Positions 41,032 through 51,916 of a DNA stretch of 64,000 nt are shown here, in pieces; within the stretch, counting starts at the first letter, position 1, and each line of letters opens with the position of its first letter. The translations under genes were made by a program, and so were the position numbers. The notes beneath the pieces were generated by a model. It was not told the origin of the DNA. It made no database searches and worked only from the letters and a program-made list of their open reading frames with translations. This stretch comes from Strix aluco (Eukaryota > Chordata > Aves > Strigiformes > Strigidae), in the NCBI RefSeq assembly GCF_031877795.1, contig NC_133940.1, positions 6,449,985 to 6,513,984 of the forward strand, read 5' to 3'.

Positions 41032-41638
41032 TGGGGGGAGGCGTGAAAGGGAGATGAACTGGGCTGAACGGACAGCAACAGCACATGTTAAATGTTTTAC
41101 AATGTCTTTCGTAGCTTCACAATAATGTAAATTCAATTTTAGTCAAAATTTATATAGAAAAGTAAAGGATAAAAGTAACTTCTGTAGAGATCCTTCACTC
41201 CACAGCAAGGTCTGGATTTTCTCACACTTGGACCTTTTAATCATTAAAAAGGAAATATATATTTTCTTTCTACATGTCCATGAAATCTCATTTTCAGAAG
41301 AAACATTTATGCGTATTTACTAAATAGTGAAAGAATCAAAGGCAGATTTATGTGAAGAGTCTAAACCAATGCCTGAATGATGGAAACATTGTAGTGTAAA
41401 GGAGAATTCTAGCTTTATTGGAATCCTCTTATGCCAAGAAGAGGATATGCTTGTAGACACATTCAGTATAACCAAAGAAATAAAAGACATTGTCTCTGCT
41501 TAATCTCAAGATCTATGACCTGAATACTCTTCTGACATACAGCATTTCAGGTCTTCTCCAAGATGCGAAGTTTTAACCTGCCAGACAAATCTGAAGCCAG
41601 CCTTCTCGGAACATAAGGGGAAATTAATTTTATTAAAT

Positions 41639-41704
41639 AAGTGATTCACATATCAATAAGTGATTCATATATCAATAAAGATATTCAGATATTCACATAT
41701 CAAT
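41639..41704. repeat. 19-bp tandem repeat, two full copies and a partial third
   Basis: AAGTGATTCACATATCAAT at 41639-41657 is followed directly by AAGTGATTCATATATCAAT at 41658-41676. The 3' half recurs at 41691-41704. Confidence 0.9.
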
Positions 41705-42245
41705 AAAGTAAGTAAGAAGCATTGCAGAAGGATGAAGAAGAAAAAACTGACATATTGTAACAAGGGGATCCTAGCAGGGATCATGTTAAATAACTGAAGA
41801 ACAGACTTGAGTGACTGGAAAGAGCAGCAGAGGGGATAGTTTTAGGAAGCTTGTGCAGAGTTTGGAAGGCTGGCTAGTGCATGAATAATATTCACAGAGA
41901 CCTTTATCCACTAATGGAACTGACAGAAGCTGACAATTATGACAACGGTAATGAACCTGTCTTATCTATTTTAAGACACCTTGTACGAAGAATTCAGAGA
42001 GAAAGAAAAAAAGGATTATTCTTTGGTTGGTTAAAATACTATAACTTCAAGGGATTCCCTTTCTGTTCACTCTGCATGGAAAATATACAAAAGCACCATA
42101 ATTGCAGAACATTTAAATAGGTCATTTAAAATAGATCCTACAAAGTGAGAGAAAAAAAAAAGTCCACCCTACTTTAAAGTAATTTTTTAAACAAAATTAA
42201 AGAGGATTACTTTCTATTATCTTCCATACTTTAGAAGACCAAGCA

Positions 42246-42287
42246 AGCCTATAGATTTACTTTAGAAAAGCCTGTAGATTTACTTTA
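42246..42287. repeat. 23-bp-period tandem duplication
   Basis: AGCCTATAGATTTACTTTA at 42246 and AGCCTGTAGATTTACTTTA at 42269 differ by one base. Confidence 0.85.
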
Positions 42288-45200
42288 TATGGCTGCTTTG
42301 CCTTGAGATTAGCCCAAACGTGATGTCTTGATGTTTACAGACTCCAAGGGATCTAAGACATCTCATTTTCCCCCTTTTCAGTCTGTTCTGAAAACACGCT
42401 GTATCAACTTCATGCCTTTTTCTTACGCTATTTTGTGCTGTTTCCTCTATCTCCAAGATCATCGCCATTATTGTATTTATTGGAGGATACTTTCATTGGA
42501 ATTGCAGTGGATGTAACTATATTTCCTTGCCAGCATTCCTGTTAGTAACCCTGTGGTTTTCATTGAGGTTGTTGAAGTAATTTTTGGACAAAGTCAAGGT
42601 GTAATGCATCTTTCACTGAAGCCAATGAAGTCAAACTCAGTTTTATTTAAAATAAGGGTTTCTGATGCTTTCCCATTTTAGTTAAAAAATTCCATGGTGT
42701 AATGACTGTTTTGAAAATAAACTTTACTTCCATGGGCAAATCAGCATTAGCTGATACTATAAATACAAAAGCCAGTTAGCTAACACCATGAAATGCTGTC
42801 CAAGTATTGTTTCTCTCCTCAGGTTGTAGCTTGTTAGTTTTGACAGGTGCACAATGAAGTATAATAGAAGCTGAAAAGGTCTTTATCTGTATCTCTTTGG
42901 TCCTTTAAAACTGATGTATAGCTGGCAGGTCAGTACGCAGACATGCATACAATGGCCCAAGTTTCAGCTGAGGTCAGTGGTCAGTAGCCAGTGGGAGTGA
43001 AGCTGTCCTTCAGGTCTCAACTTAGCATCTAATTTTTTCGGCATTGCTTACCAGCATTTAATAGTACTTCTCTACCTGCACCCAAATATGGTTGGGCATT
43101 AAAAAGTGCAATTTAGGAGCCAGCCTACAAAAAAATAAAGTCAAACTCATAATGCTCAGTCAGACTATTCATTATCCAGTTTTTGGAAGTGGTTACTCAC
43201 TTGCATTATTGTTCTGCTTAGCACAAGCCTTGAGGCCATATCTTCTATTTATGTCTTTGTTCATGTGTTTGTTTTCTAAGTCACGGAAGAAGACTATTTC
43301 AGTTCTAGAGATTTACTGAATAGGTGTTAGAATGTGGACATTCTTGAACCTACCGAAACCAGTATTATTATTGTAGTCAGAGTTGAGAATCGATATTCCC
43401 CAAGTGCCACATAGAGGCTAACAGCTGAATTTTGTGGCCTTTGTTCTGTCAGCTTCTGTCAGCTTTGGATTTCTGTCATGAAGTGACATCTTTATCATAT
43501 GAAAAATCCCTACCCAACATTTAATCATTTTGTTGTATTTCCCTGATGACTTATTTTTTAATTAAAATAGGTATATTTAAAAGAAATGTTATTTTTGAAA
43601 AACTAATTTTCAGCCATACTTAATGCTAAGCAGAGCTGATAATCCTAAGGTAGAAATGTCAGATATGAAGTACATGAGAACAGAGTAAGGAAACCTACCC
43701 CGAAACATTTATCCTGGAACTATTACACTATGGGCAGTTCTTTGATAAAGAACGTTAAAGGTGAGGTTCTCGGATCCTTTCTCCAGACCAATGCAGAACA
43801 GAGCTACCACAAATGAATGGAAAATTGAACCTTTTTCTGGCTTTATACATTCTCAAAACTTTCTGCATCTGAAAAAAAGTTAAGAAAGCAAAAGGACAAA
43901 CAAACTGAAACAAGCAAGGAAACCAAATTCAGAAAACACATTGATAGTTTTGCATGGAATCCCCCCCAAAATCATTAACATTTGAAAATGTGCCAAAATT
44001 CATAGCTGAAATTTAAATTTTAGAAAACATTTCCACTTGCTCTGACAATAAACATTACACACAACGTAACATTCATCTCAGCTGATAATGTTCTTTATAA
44101 CACATTTTATGAATCATCACAGTTCTCTCTTTTTAAATCCCTATCACCGCTTGTCAGAAGGAAAAACTGAGGAACAGATCTTGAGCCTATTTTTTTAAAA
44201 TCATGAGTCGGGACCCTTTTAACGCAATGATCTTTGGAATAGACTCTGATGTGCAAGTGTCTCTAGTTGCTTAACTCTTATTCAGGTGTGTAATTTCATT
44301 AAAATTAATGAGAATTAAGTATGTGTTTTCTTAATTGCCTTGTATAAATAAACACTGGATATGGTGGTATAATTTGATCAAGGATTTCAGTTCTCAAATT
44401 CCTATCAAAGCTTTGTTCAAGCCATAGTTCCCACTACAGAGCTGCACACATCTGCCTTTCTGCTGGTCTGTCTGACGAGAAAATCACATCACTTTTCTTT
44501 GTGAACTACTTCGAAGGTTTCAAATGACAAATAACAGGGACTTTAATTCTCTCTTTTTCCAAACAATTTGTAAATCAGAACCATCAAAACACATGAGTGA
44601 GAGAGTACGGCCTGTGGTTTGAAAAACATTATGGTTCACTGCATCTCTGAAGTACTTTGAGCTTACATGTCTTAGATTTTATTTCAACACCTCTCTTGTA
44701 TTCTCTCCAGCCTGTTTTTCTGAAGAGTGAAGCCGCAAATACAGATATACAGACTAGCACCTGATAAGACCATTTGTTAAATAAAGTTCTCATCTCCATT
44801 ACAATCTTGCAGCTTCCTATCATTATGTCTAAGTTAATCAAAGACAATTACAGAGCCCCAGTGAAGCTGGCAGAGATCTATTTGGATGCACAGAGGAAGC
44901 CCATATTAATATACACCAAGAGTAGTTTTGCATCCTTTCAAATAATTATATTCTCTGCAAAATCAGGTTTTGAGAAAGGGCAGGCAAAGATTTCTTCGGT
45001 GAGTTGCTGTTCGCTTAATGGCTCCTTAAAAACGATAGGTTTTTCACACTGCAGAAATTAGCCTGCCCTTGTACCTGTGAAATAGTATTACAGCAGTCTG
45101 GAAAATGCCCTGGAGTGTTGCACTTGTGTGCAGAACACAGTGGGTATCTGCATATCACCACGCAGGGGGGGCCCGGAGACTCTCCCCATGACCTGAATTA

Positions 45201-45629
45201 AGCAATGAGCAGACAAGTGGATGTGCATTGCCAGTGTACGGAGCCATCACGTACATGATGCATAGTCCATGTGCAAGGCATCCAGGTGGGTAGGAGGTGA
45301 TGGGGACAGGAAGCACATTTTGCTCCTGGTACAGGCAGAGCTGCTCCAGTTTTACATCTGCTACTGAATCCCTTAACCTGACACTTGAACACCACACGAG
45401 AAGAATCCAACCTTCACTCTTAGATCTAAGAAAACAAAAGCTCTCTGCTTACAGAGCACTGGGTTTGCTCCCCATTGGTGTGCAGGATCAATCAACACAG
45501 ATTCATGGCCCAGGGTTGTATCTTACTATGCCTAAAGCTCCTCCTGACCACAGGAGGTACTTCACATTAGCAAGCCATTTCCCATCCCCCTTCTAGCTTC
45601 ACTTAAAATCATTATTAAGTCTTCCTGAT

Positions 45630-45684
45630 GTTTTGTTTTTGTGGTTTTTGTTTGTTTGTTTGTGGGGATGGTTGTTTGTTTTGT
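45630..45684. repeat. (GTTT)n-like low-complexity tract
   Basis: Repeated TTTG/GTTT words broken by GGTT and GGGGATGG. Confidence 0.8.
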
Positions 45685-46348
45685 AAGAGGAGAAGAGAGA
45701 AACTGTATGTACAAGAACCAGTTCGAAATAACAAAAATCTCTTAATTAAAATTGTAGTCTACGATACTATTGCAGACCGCAGATTCAACTAATGTAAAGC
45801 TGTGCTATTTGTAAACACCTTTTCATTGCCTGGGAAAATGGAACAGAACATGCCAGACTGCCAAGGGCTGGGGGAAGAGCGTTATCTGCAAGTACTTTAT
45901 CCTGTCGCCTCTGAGAAATGGAGGAACTGTGGTGAAAGTCAGCTGAAGTGAATGCAAATATCTGTTCTTTCCAGCTGAAGAGCCCTCGGAGCTGCTCCAG
46001 GTTGGATTGTCATTAGCCCAGTGCCATTATTCCTTGCCTTCTAGAGAAACTGGAGTTGGAGGCCTGGAACATCTCTGGAAGTGAAGTTGTGCATTTGGGT
46101 CACTGAAAAGATGAGGCTCGGTAACTGAACATGCTGATGTCACATTTTATGTGTCTAAATCTGCTTTCTGCAGCCACCCCTATTTGGGAACCTAGGCCTT
46201 TTCACAACACCACATGCTCCACACTTCCTGGAGGGCCATTCCTCTGGCCTTCAGCAACAGGCCGACACTCATCGGCAACTGGGCTCCAACTCTGAGCGAG
46301 TCAGAGATGATCACAGATCTATCTTAAAGCCTTGTTTAGGGTTCAAGA

Positions 46349-46675
46349 ACAGAATCACAGAATCATCTAGGTTGGAAGGGACCTTGAAGACCATCTAATC
46401 CAACCATTAACCTAGCACTGACAGATCCCAACTACACCAGATCCCTCAGCGCTGGGTCAACCCGCCTCTTGAACACCTCCAGGGATGGGGACTCCACCAC
46501 CTCCCTGGGCAGCCCATTCCAACGCCTGACTACCCATTCTGTAAAGAAATGCTTCCTAATATCCAGTGTAAACCTTCCCTGGTGCAACTTGAGGCCATTC
46601 CCTCTTGTCCTATCACTTATTACTTGATTAAAGAGGCTCATCCCCAGCTTTCTGCAACCTCCCTCCAGGTAGTAG
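46349..46675 (-). mobile_element. CR1 LINE copy, short 3' fragment
   Basis: Minus-strand CR1 of about 0.33 kb beginning agaatcacagaatcatctag and containing the terminal ORF2 block ([38 protein letters not shown]). In wording it is closer to the 58.8 kb copy than to the 13.5 kb copy, so a different subfamily is likely. It is truncated in the C-terminal ORF2 region. Confidence 0.93.
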
Positions 46676-49413
46676 AACAGGCTAAGTGGCCTGTATAGAT
46701 ATATGAAAAGTAAATAAGGGCATTTAACTCCGCCCCCAAACTCTTTACTCTTAAAAGTGCCTCTTTTGAAAATATACCTTCACTGATTTGGAAACCTTAC
46801 TGTCTATTTAACTCATGCATTAATTCCCATGAAGGACTATGCAGTCTACTGTTGCAGTCTCTGCTTTTGCTCTCACTGATGTAGTAGCAGTTGGATCAAA
46901 CCCATACTTTGTTACATCAAGGAAGAGGAATTGACTCATTGGTGAAAAGTGTTTTCATTGTTTTTTCTATAGAGCTGACAAACTGAGGAGTGCTTAAAAC
47001 ATCAACGTTTTCTAAAGAGCTTTTTTATACATTGTTCAATTCTGAATCTGGAATAAGGTACCTGTATTTCAATGTGCTAATCACCTGACTTATCAAAACA
47101 AATGACTGATTTGGTAAGACAGCTGGCATTACTTCTAAGCTGCTCCATGGGGTAAAAAATCGAGAGCTTTTCAAATAGCAGAATCATTGTTAATTAGATA
47201 GGAACTTGTAAGAAGGCAGCAGTGAAATTAAAATAATAACTTGGTCTAATATATTTGAAAGTTCAGACATTAATAGCTGATAGGGAGAAGCTCTGAATTA
47301 CATTGAAGCAAGTTCCAGAATTGGCTTCTTATTATTCAGCAGGCAATCTATATGCAATATTTAACAAATCAGGCATTTGATGAATAATTGTTGACAGATC
47401 TTGTCTGCTTCACTGCTTTTCACAGAACTGCATCAGCGAGACTAGACGCAGCATATGTCTAGGAGGTTCCACAAACTTTCTTACAGTTTTGTATACTCTC
47501 TTTCTGAAATCCACCAAGGAACGATTAAAATTGTCCCTTATACAGAATCACTTGTTAACAGGATTAGAGGAACCAGAAATCTGCTGAACAGCTCCCTGGT
47601 GCTGCTATATGGAACTGTTAGAAGAGCTCTGTATTTGATTTAAGAGTATATGTTGACCTAAATTTGTCTCTCATCAAAAACAAATTAATGATCATCTGAA
47701 GGAGTGCAACACACGGGATGTAAATGGAAGTAGAAACTCCCCCTATTAATAAGAAAGGAGGAAAACTACTCTTTGCAACTTACTGTATCTGTAATACTTT
47801 ATTCATTAATGCAATTACCCACAGCCTATTTTTCAAGTGTACAGCTCTCACATATTATTCAGCGTTTGGTAACTTTTTGTGGATCCATCTGATAAGAATC
47901 TACTTATCTTCAATTTGCTGAGATCTTGCAGAGTGTCCTCAGTCAAGATTTCGGCTCTGGGACAGAGAACAACACAGTTCTGTCGCTGATTGATGGCCCA
48001 GCAGCTAATTGACTTTAAATTGCAGGGACCTTCCGGCAAATAAACAGCAGCCCACTCCAGGGACAGAACTGGAAACTGCGGAGCTAAAGCAGCATGGCCC
48101 GGACTACAGAGCTTGAAGGTGAGTAGGCATGGGGAAGAGTATGAAGGGCTACCTATCAAGCCAGTTACAAACAGAGCAGCTCCTCAGGGCTGGCCGTGAA
48201 CAGCAGGGGAAAACAGGGGCTTTGCTAAGTCAGTTTTTAAGCAGGAACTGGCTGATTCTACATACCTAAACCAAACAGCCCCCAGCCCCACAGTGCTTGA
48301 TGTGAGCTGGCCATTCACCCTGAAAGAGCTTTGAGACCTGGCACAGGGATTTTAGTTTTTGTGGGTTCACTTGGATCCAAGCCCTTGTCTTTACTGTGGA
48401 ATAGGAGAACATAAAAATCATTTCACTCTCCCTGTAAGAGGAAAGATAGCACTCCCCGTGAGCAGGCTGGCAAGGCTACCTGTGCCACTGGCCAAGAGAA
48501 GAGCTGGACTGACTCTGGGTGAGTGCAATGTTTCATTCCTCAGTGAATCAGCTGAATGTTTTGCAGCATCAAGTTGTGGAAAAGGTGTAAAACATGAAGA
48601 TGCAGAGTATTTTTTCAGTTTTCATTTGATATCCTAAATTAGGAGCTAAGCAGTTTAGTAAATTAGGCTACTCTGCTTTGTTCACACCGCAATTTGCTTT
48701 GTAGTGAGATTAATTTGTTAAAGGTTTCACTGGGGACCTGGGAATTCCAGTGGGCTAAACTGCAGTGCCCTTACTTCTCACAAGCCAGCCTGTTTGTCCT
48801 TCACTCATCAACAGTTTGAGCTAAAAGAAGTCCAGATGAATTCATTGGGTCTGTTTGGCATCTCAAAGTGCAGTTAGATGACATAGCTGGGCCAGTAGAT
48901 CTCGAAAGGAGCTATTTCCTTATTCTCCCTATGCACACACACACAGAGTGATCAGGATTTTTAGCCTAGATCTCTCCCCCAGTCTGCTTTACTACACAAT
49001 GCCAAACAATTGTATTAGCACTACTGATGTAGAAGTGAGTGACAGGAAAAAATGATGCTTAAACCAGTTCCCTGAGGACATGTGTGTGAAATGGCAATTT
49101 AAGATGCTCCTTTGGCCATGATCTGATAGTACAGCCTCAGAGCCTCGAGTATCAGATCAGAAACACTGTAACCACAGCAAAACGCTATTCCCACCTTGCA
49201 AAATGTTTAGCTCCCTTTGCTGCTTCAAGTTAGTTCAGGACATTTCTGTTAGACTGAACCTCATGCTGACCATTCAGGCACTAATAATCTGTGCCTTTCT
49301 TCCCACAGCCATCAGGATCGCAGAATAAAATCTCAGAGCCAACATACGCTGTGTGTCATGTGCTGTAATTTAAGAGAAATGCATATGACTCTATGTGTAC
49401 ACCTGATCTGGAT
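46676..49413. other. intergenic DNA, no gene supported
   Basis: Between two CR1 copies. It holds only the orphan donor-like site near 48118 and an AC-rich run at about 48932-48945. Confidence 0.6.
48094..48118 (+). other. orphan exon-like sequence with a perfect splice donor
   Basis: AGCATGG opens an ATG with favourable +4 G. Eight codons and one base later comes GAAG|GTGAGT, an ideal donor at 48119. The 180 bases upstream are somewhat GC- and CpG-richer than the neighbourhood. No partner exon or known gene is recognised, so this may be chance or a first exon of an unannotated transcript. Confidence 0.15.
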
Positions 49414-51916
49414 TGGTTTTGTACCTTTGGGTAACCTTTGTTTTGTACCTTTGGGAAGGAGTGAACGGAGGCAAATCCATGCTCAGGGTGGCAGGCGAAC
49501 GCCCTCCTTGCCCACCTCACCTTCCCAGGTGCTTCTGTGCAACAGGTATGAGGCTGTGGATGTGGAAGGCCAGTCGATGGATGATGTGGATGACGGTCCA
49601 TCTACACCAAAGGTGTTGCCAAGGTCAGAAAGACCTTGTATTCATGACCACCTCAACGAGGAAGAAGAAACAGGTTATAGTTGTAGATTACTCCCTTCTG
49701 AGGGGAACAGAGGGTCCAACACGCCAGACAGACCCTCCTCTTAGGGAAACCTGCTGTCTCCTTGGAGTCTGGGTTAAGGATATCACTAGGAAACTTCCTA
49801 GCCTGGTACGGCCCTTGGACTCTTACCCATTACTGCCCTTCCACGTGGGTGGTGATGAAGCCACAATGTGTAGTCCAAGGGCAATCAAATAGACTTCAGG
49901 GCCCTGGGACAGCTGGTAAGGGAATCTAGAGCACGGGTTATTTTTCCCTCTATCCTTCCAGTTGTGGGCAGCAATACTGGAAGAAACAGATGGACCCAGT
50001 CTATCAATACATGGCTCTGTGGCTGCTGTCACCACCACAGTTTTGGGTTTTTTGATAATGGGATGACTTACATGGCACCAGGCCTGCTGCCATTGGATGG
50101 GATTCACCTTTCTCAAAGGGGCAAGAGGGTCTTTGCTAAGTAGGGATTATTGACAGCTTTAAACTAGGCTTAAAGGGGGGGAAGGGGATAATATCAGACT
50201 TGTCGTGACAACCTGTGCAATGATACGCCAGGGTTAGAGGGACGGGGTGCCAGCAAGGGCCCTCAGCCTGTTGCTCTGAGATGTGCTGGGTACACTGGAG
50301 CACACTGGAAGTCCTACAGAGATGAGCTAATAGGAGCTAACAGAAACACTAGTGAAATACCTCAAAGGAATTCAGGTGTGTTCCTCTAAGAACGTGACCA
50401 TAGCCTAAAGCCCAGCTGAAGTGCCTCTACACCAACGCAAGCCACTCTCCATGATATTTGAAAAGTCATGGCAGTCAGGTGAAGTCACTGGTGACTGGAA
50501 AAAGGGAACCATTGCACCCATTTTTAAAAAGGGTAGGAAGGAGGACCCTGGGAACTACCAACCTGTCAGCCTCACCTCTGTGCCTGGGGAGATCATGGAA
50601 CAGATCCTCCTAGAAGCTATGCTAAGGCACATGGAGGACAGGGAGGTGATTTGACACAGCCAGCATGGCTTCACCGAGGGCAAGTCCTGCCTGACCAGCC
50701 TAGCAGCCTTTTATGATGGAGTGACTACATCAGTAGACAAGGTTAGGGCTACAGATGTCATCTATCTGGACTCCTGTAAGGCCTTTGACAAGGTCCCCCA
50801 CAACATCCTTCTTTCTAAATTGGAGAGAGATGGATTTGATAGATGGAGTGTTCAGTGGATCAGGAATTGGTTGGATGGTCGCATCCAGAGGGTAGTGGTC
50901 AACAGCTCAATGTCCAGATGGAGATCAGTGATGAGTGGTGTCCCTCAGGTGTCTGTATGGGGACCAGCACTGTTTAATATCTTCATCAGTGACACAGACA
51001 GTGGGACCAAGTGCACCCTCAGCAAGTTTGAAGACAACAGCAAGCTGAGTGTTGCAGTTGACACACCTGAGGGATGGGATGCCGTCCAGAGGGACCTGGA
51101 CAAACTTGAGAATTGGCCTATATGAACCTCATGAGGTTCAGCAAGGCCAAGTGCAAGGTCCTGCACCAGGGTTGGGGCAATCCCCAGAGTCAATACGAGC
51201 TGGGGGATGAAGGGATTGAGAGCAGCCCTGCGGAGAAGGACTTGGAGGTATGGTGGATGAAAAGCTGAACGTGAGCTGGCAATGTGCACTCACAGCCCAG
51301 AAAGCCAACCGTGTCCTGGGCTGCATCAAAAGAAGTGTGGCCAGCAGGTCGAGGGAGGTGATTCTCCCCCTCTACTCTGTGCTGGTGAGACCCCGCCTGC
51401 AGTGCTGTGTCCAGCTCTGGGGTCCTCAGTACAGGAAAGACATGGACCTGTTGGAGCCGGTCCAGAGGAGGCCACAAAAATCATCAGAGGGATGGAACAC
51501 CTCTCCTACGAAGAAAAGGCTGAGAGAGTTGGGGTTGTTCATCCTGGAGAAGAGAAGGCTCCAGAGAGACCTTATTGCAGCCTTTCAATACTTAAAGGGG
51601 GCTTCTAAGAAAGATGGGGACAAACTTTTTAGTAAGGCCTGTTGTGATGGGACAAGGGGTAACCATTTTAAACTAAAAGAGGGTAGATTCAGACCAGATA
51701 TAAGAAAGACATTTTTCGTGATGAGAGTGGTGAAACACTGAAACAGGTTGTCCAGAGCAGTGGTAGATGCCCCATCCCTGGAAACATTCAAGGCCAGGTT
51801 GGACGGGGCTGTGAGCAGCGTGATCTAGTTGAAGATGTCCCTGCTCATTGCAGGGGGGTTGGACTAGATGTTCTTTACAGTCCCTTCCAACCCAAACTAT
51901 TCTATGATTCTGTGAT
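49414..51916 (+). mobile_element. CR1 LINE copy with ORF1 esterase remnant and internal deletion
   Basis: Plus-strand CR1 retrotransposon relic. The first part (about 49455-50143) is the C-terminal part of ORF1, an SGNH-type esterase. The catalytic-serine block reads VVDYSLLRG near 49684 (family GDSLLRG), FHVGGDE lies near 49840, and the DGIH block is at 50096-50107, just before a TAG stop at 50141-50143. A spacer and the start of ORF2 ([12 protein letters not shown], near 50417) follow. The sequence then jumps at about 50437 straight into the RT domain ([23 protein letters not shown]), so the endonuclease and linker are missing. RT has an in-frame TGA at 50652 and FEDN at 51027-51038 where FADD is expected. 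The C-terminal ORF2 region and a 3' end of ATTCTATGATTCTGTGAT follow. Dead copy. Confidence 0.92.
50421..51125 (+). pseudogene. CR1 ORF2 reverse transcriptase remnant
   Basis: Two consecutive open stretches (50421-50654 and 50721-51125) read as one RT domain broken by a TGA at 50652. Recognisable blocks are [19 protein letters not shown], then [16 protein letters not shown] just after the stop, then [16 protein letters not shown] and [17 protein letters not shown]. The catalytic FADD block has become FEDN, losing the second aspartate. Not a host gene. Confidence 0.9.

Larger units (their letters stand above)
34341..46348. other. intergenic DNA upstream of SLITRK4, no gene seen
   Basis: Twelve kilobases of AT-rich, almost transposon-free DNA with several small local duplications. 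Low transposon content upstream of a developmental neuronal gene fits a regulatory landscape, but no individual enhancer can be proven here. Confidence 0.6.

Noticed and set aside
49413..49892. 159-codon open frame as a host gene
   Set aside because: It is the frame-shifted ORF1 esterase remnant of the CR1 copy.
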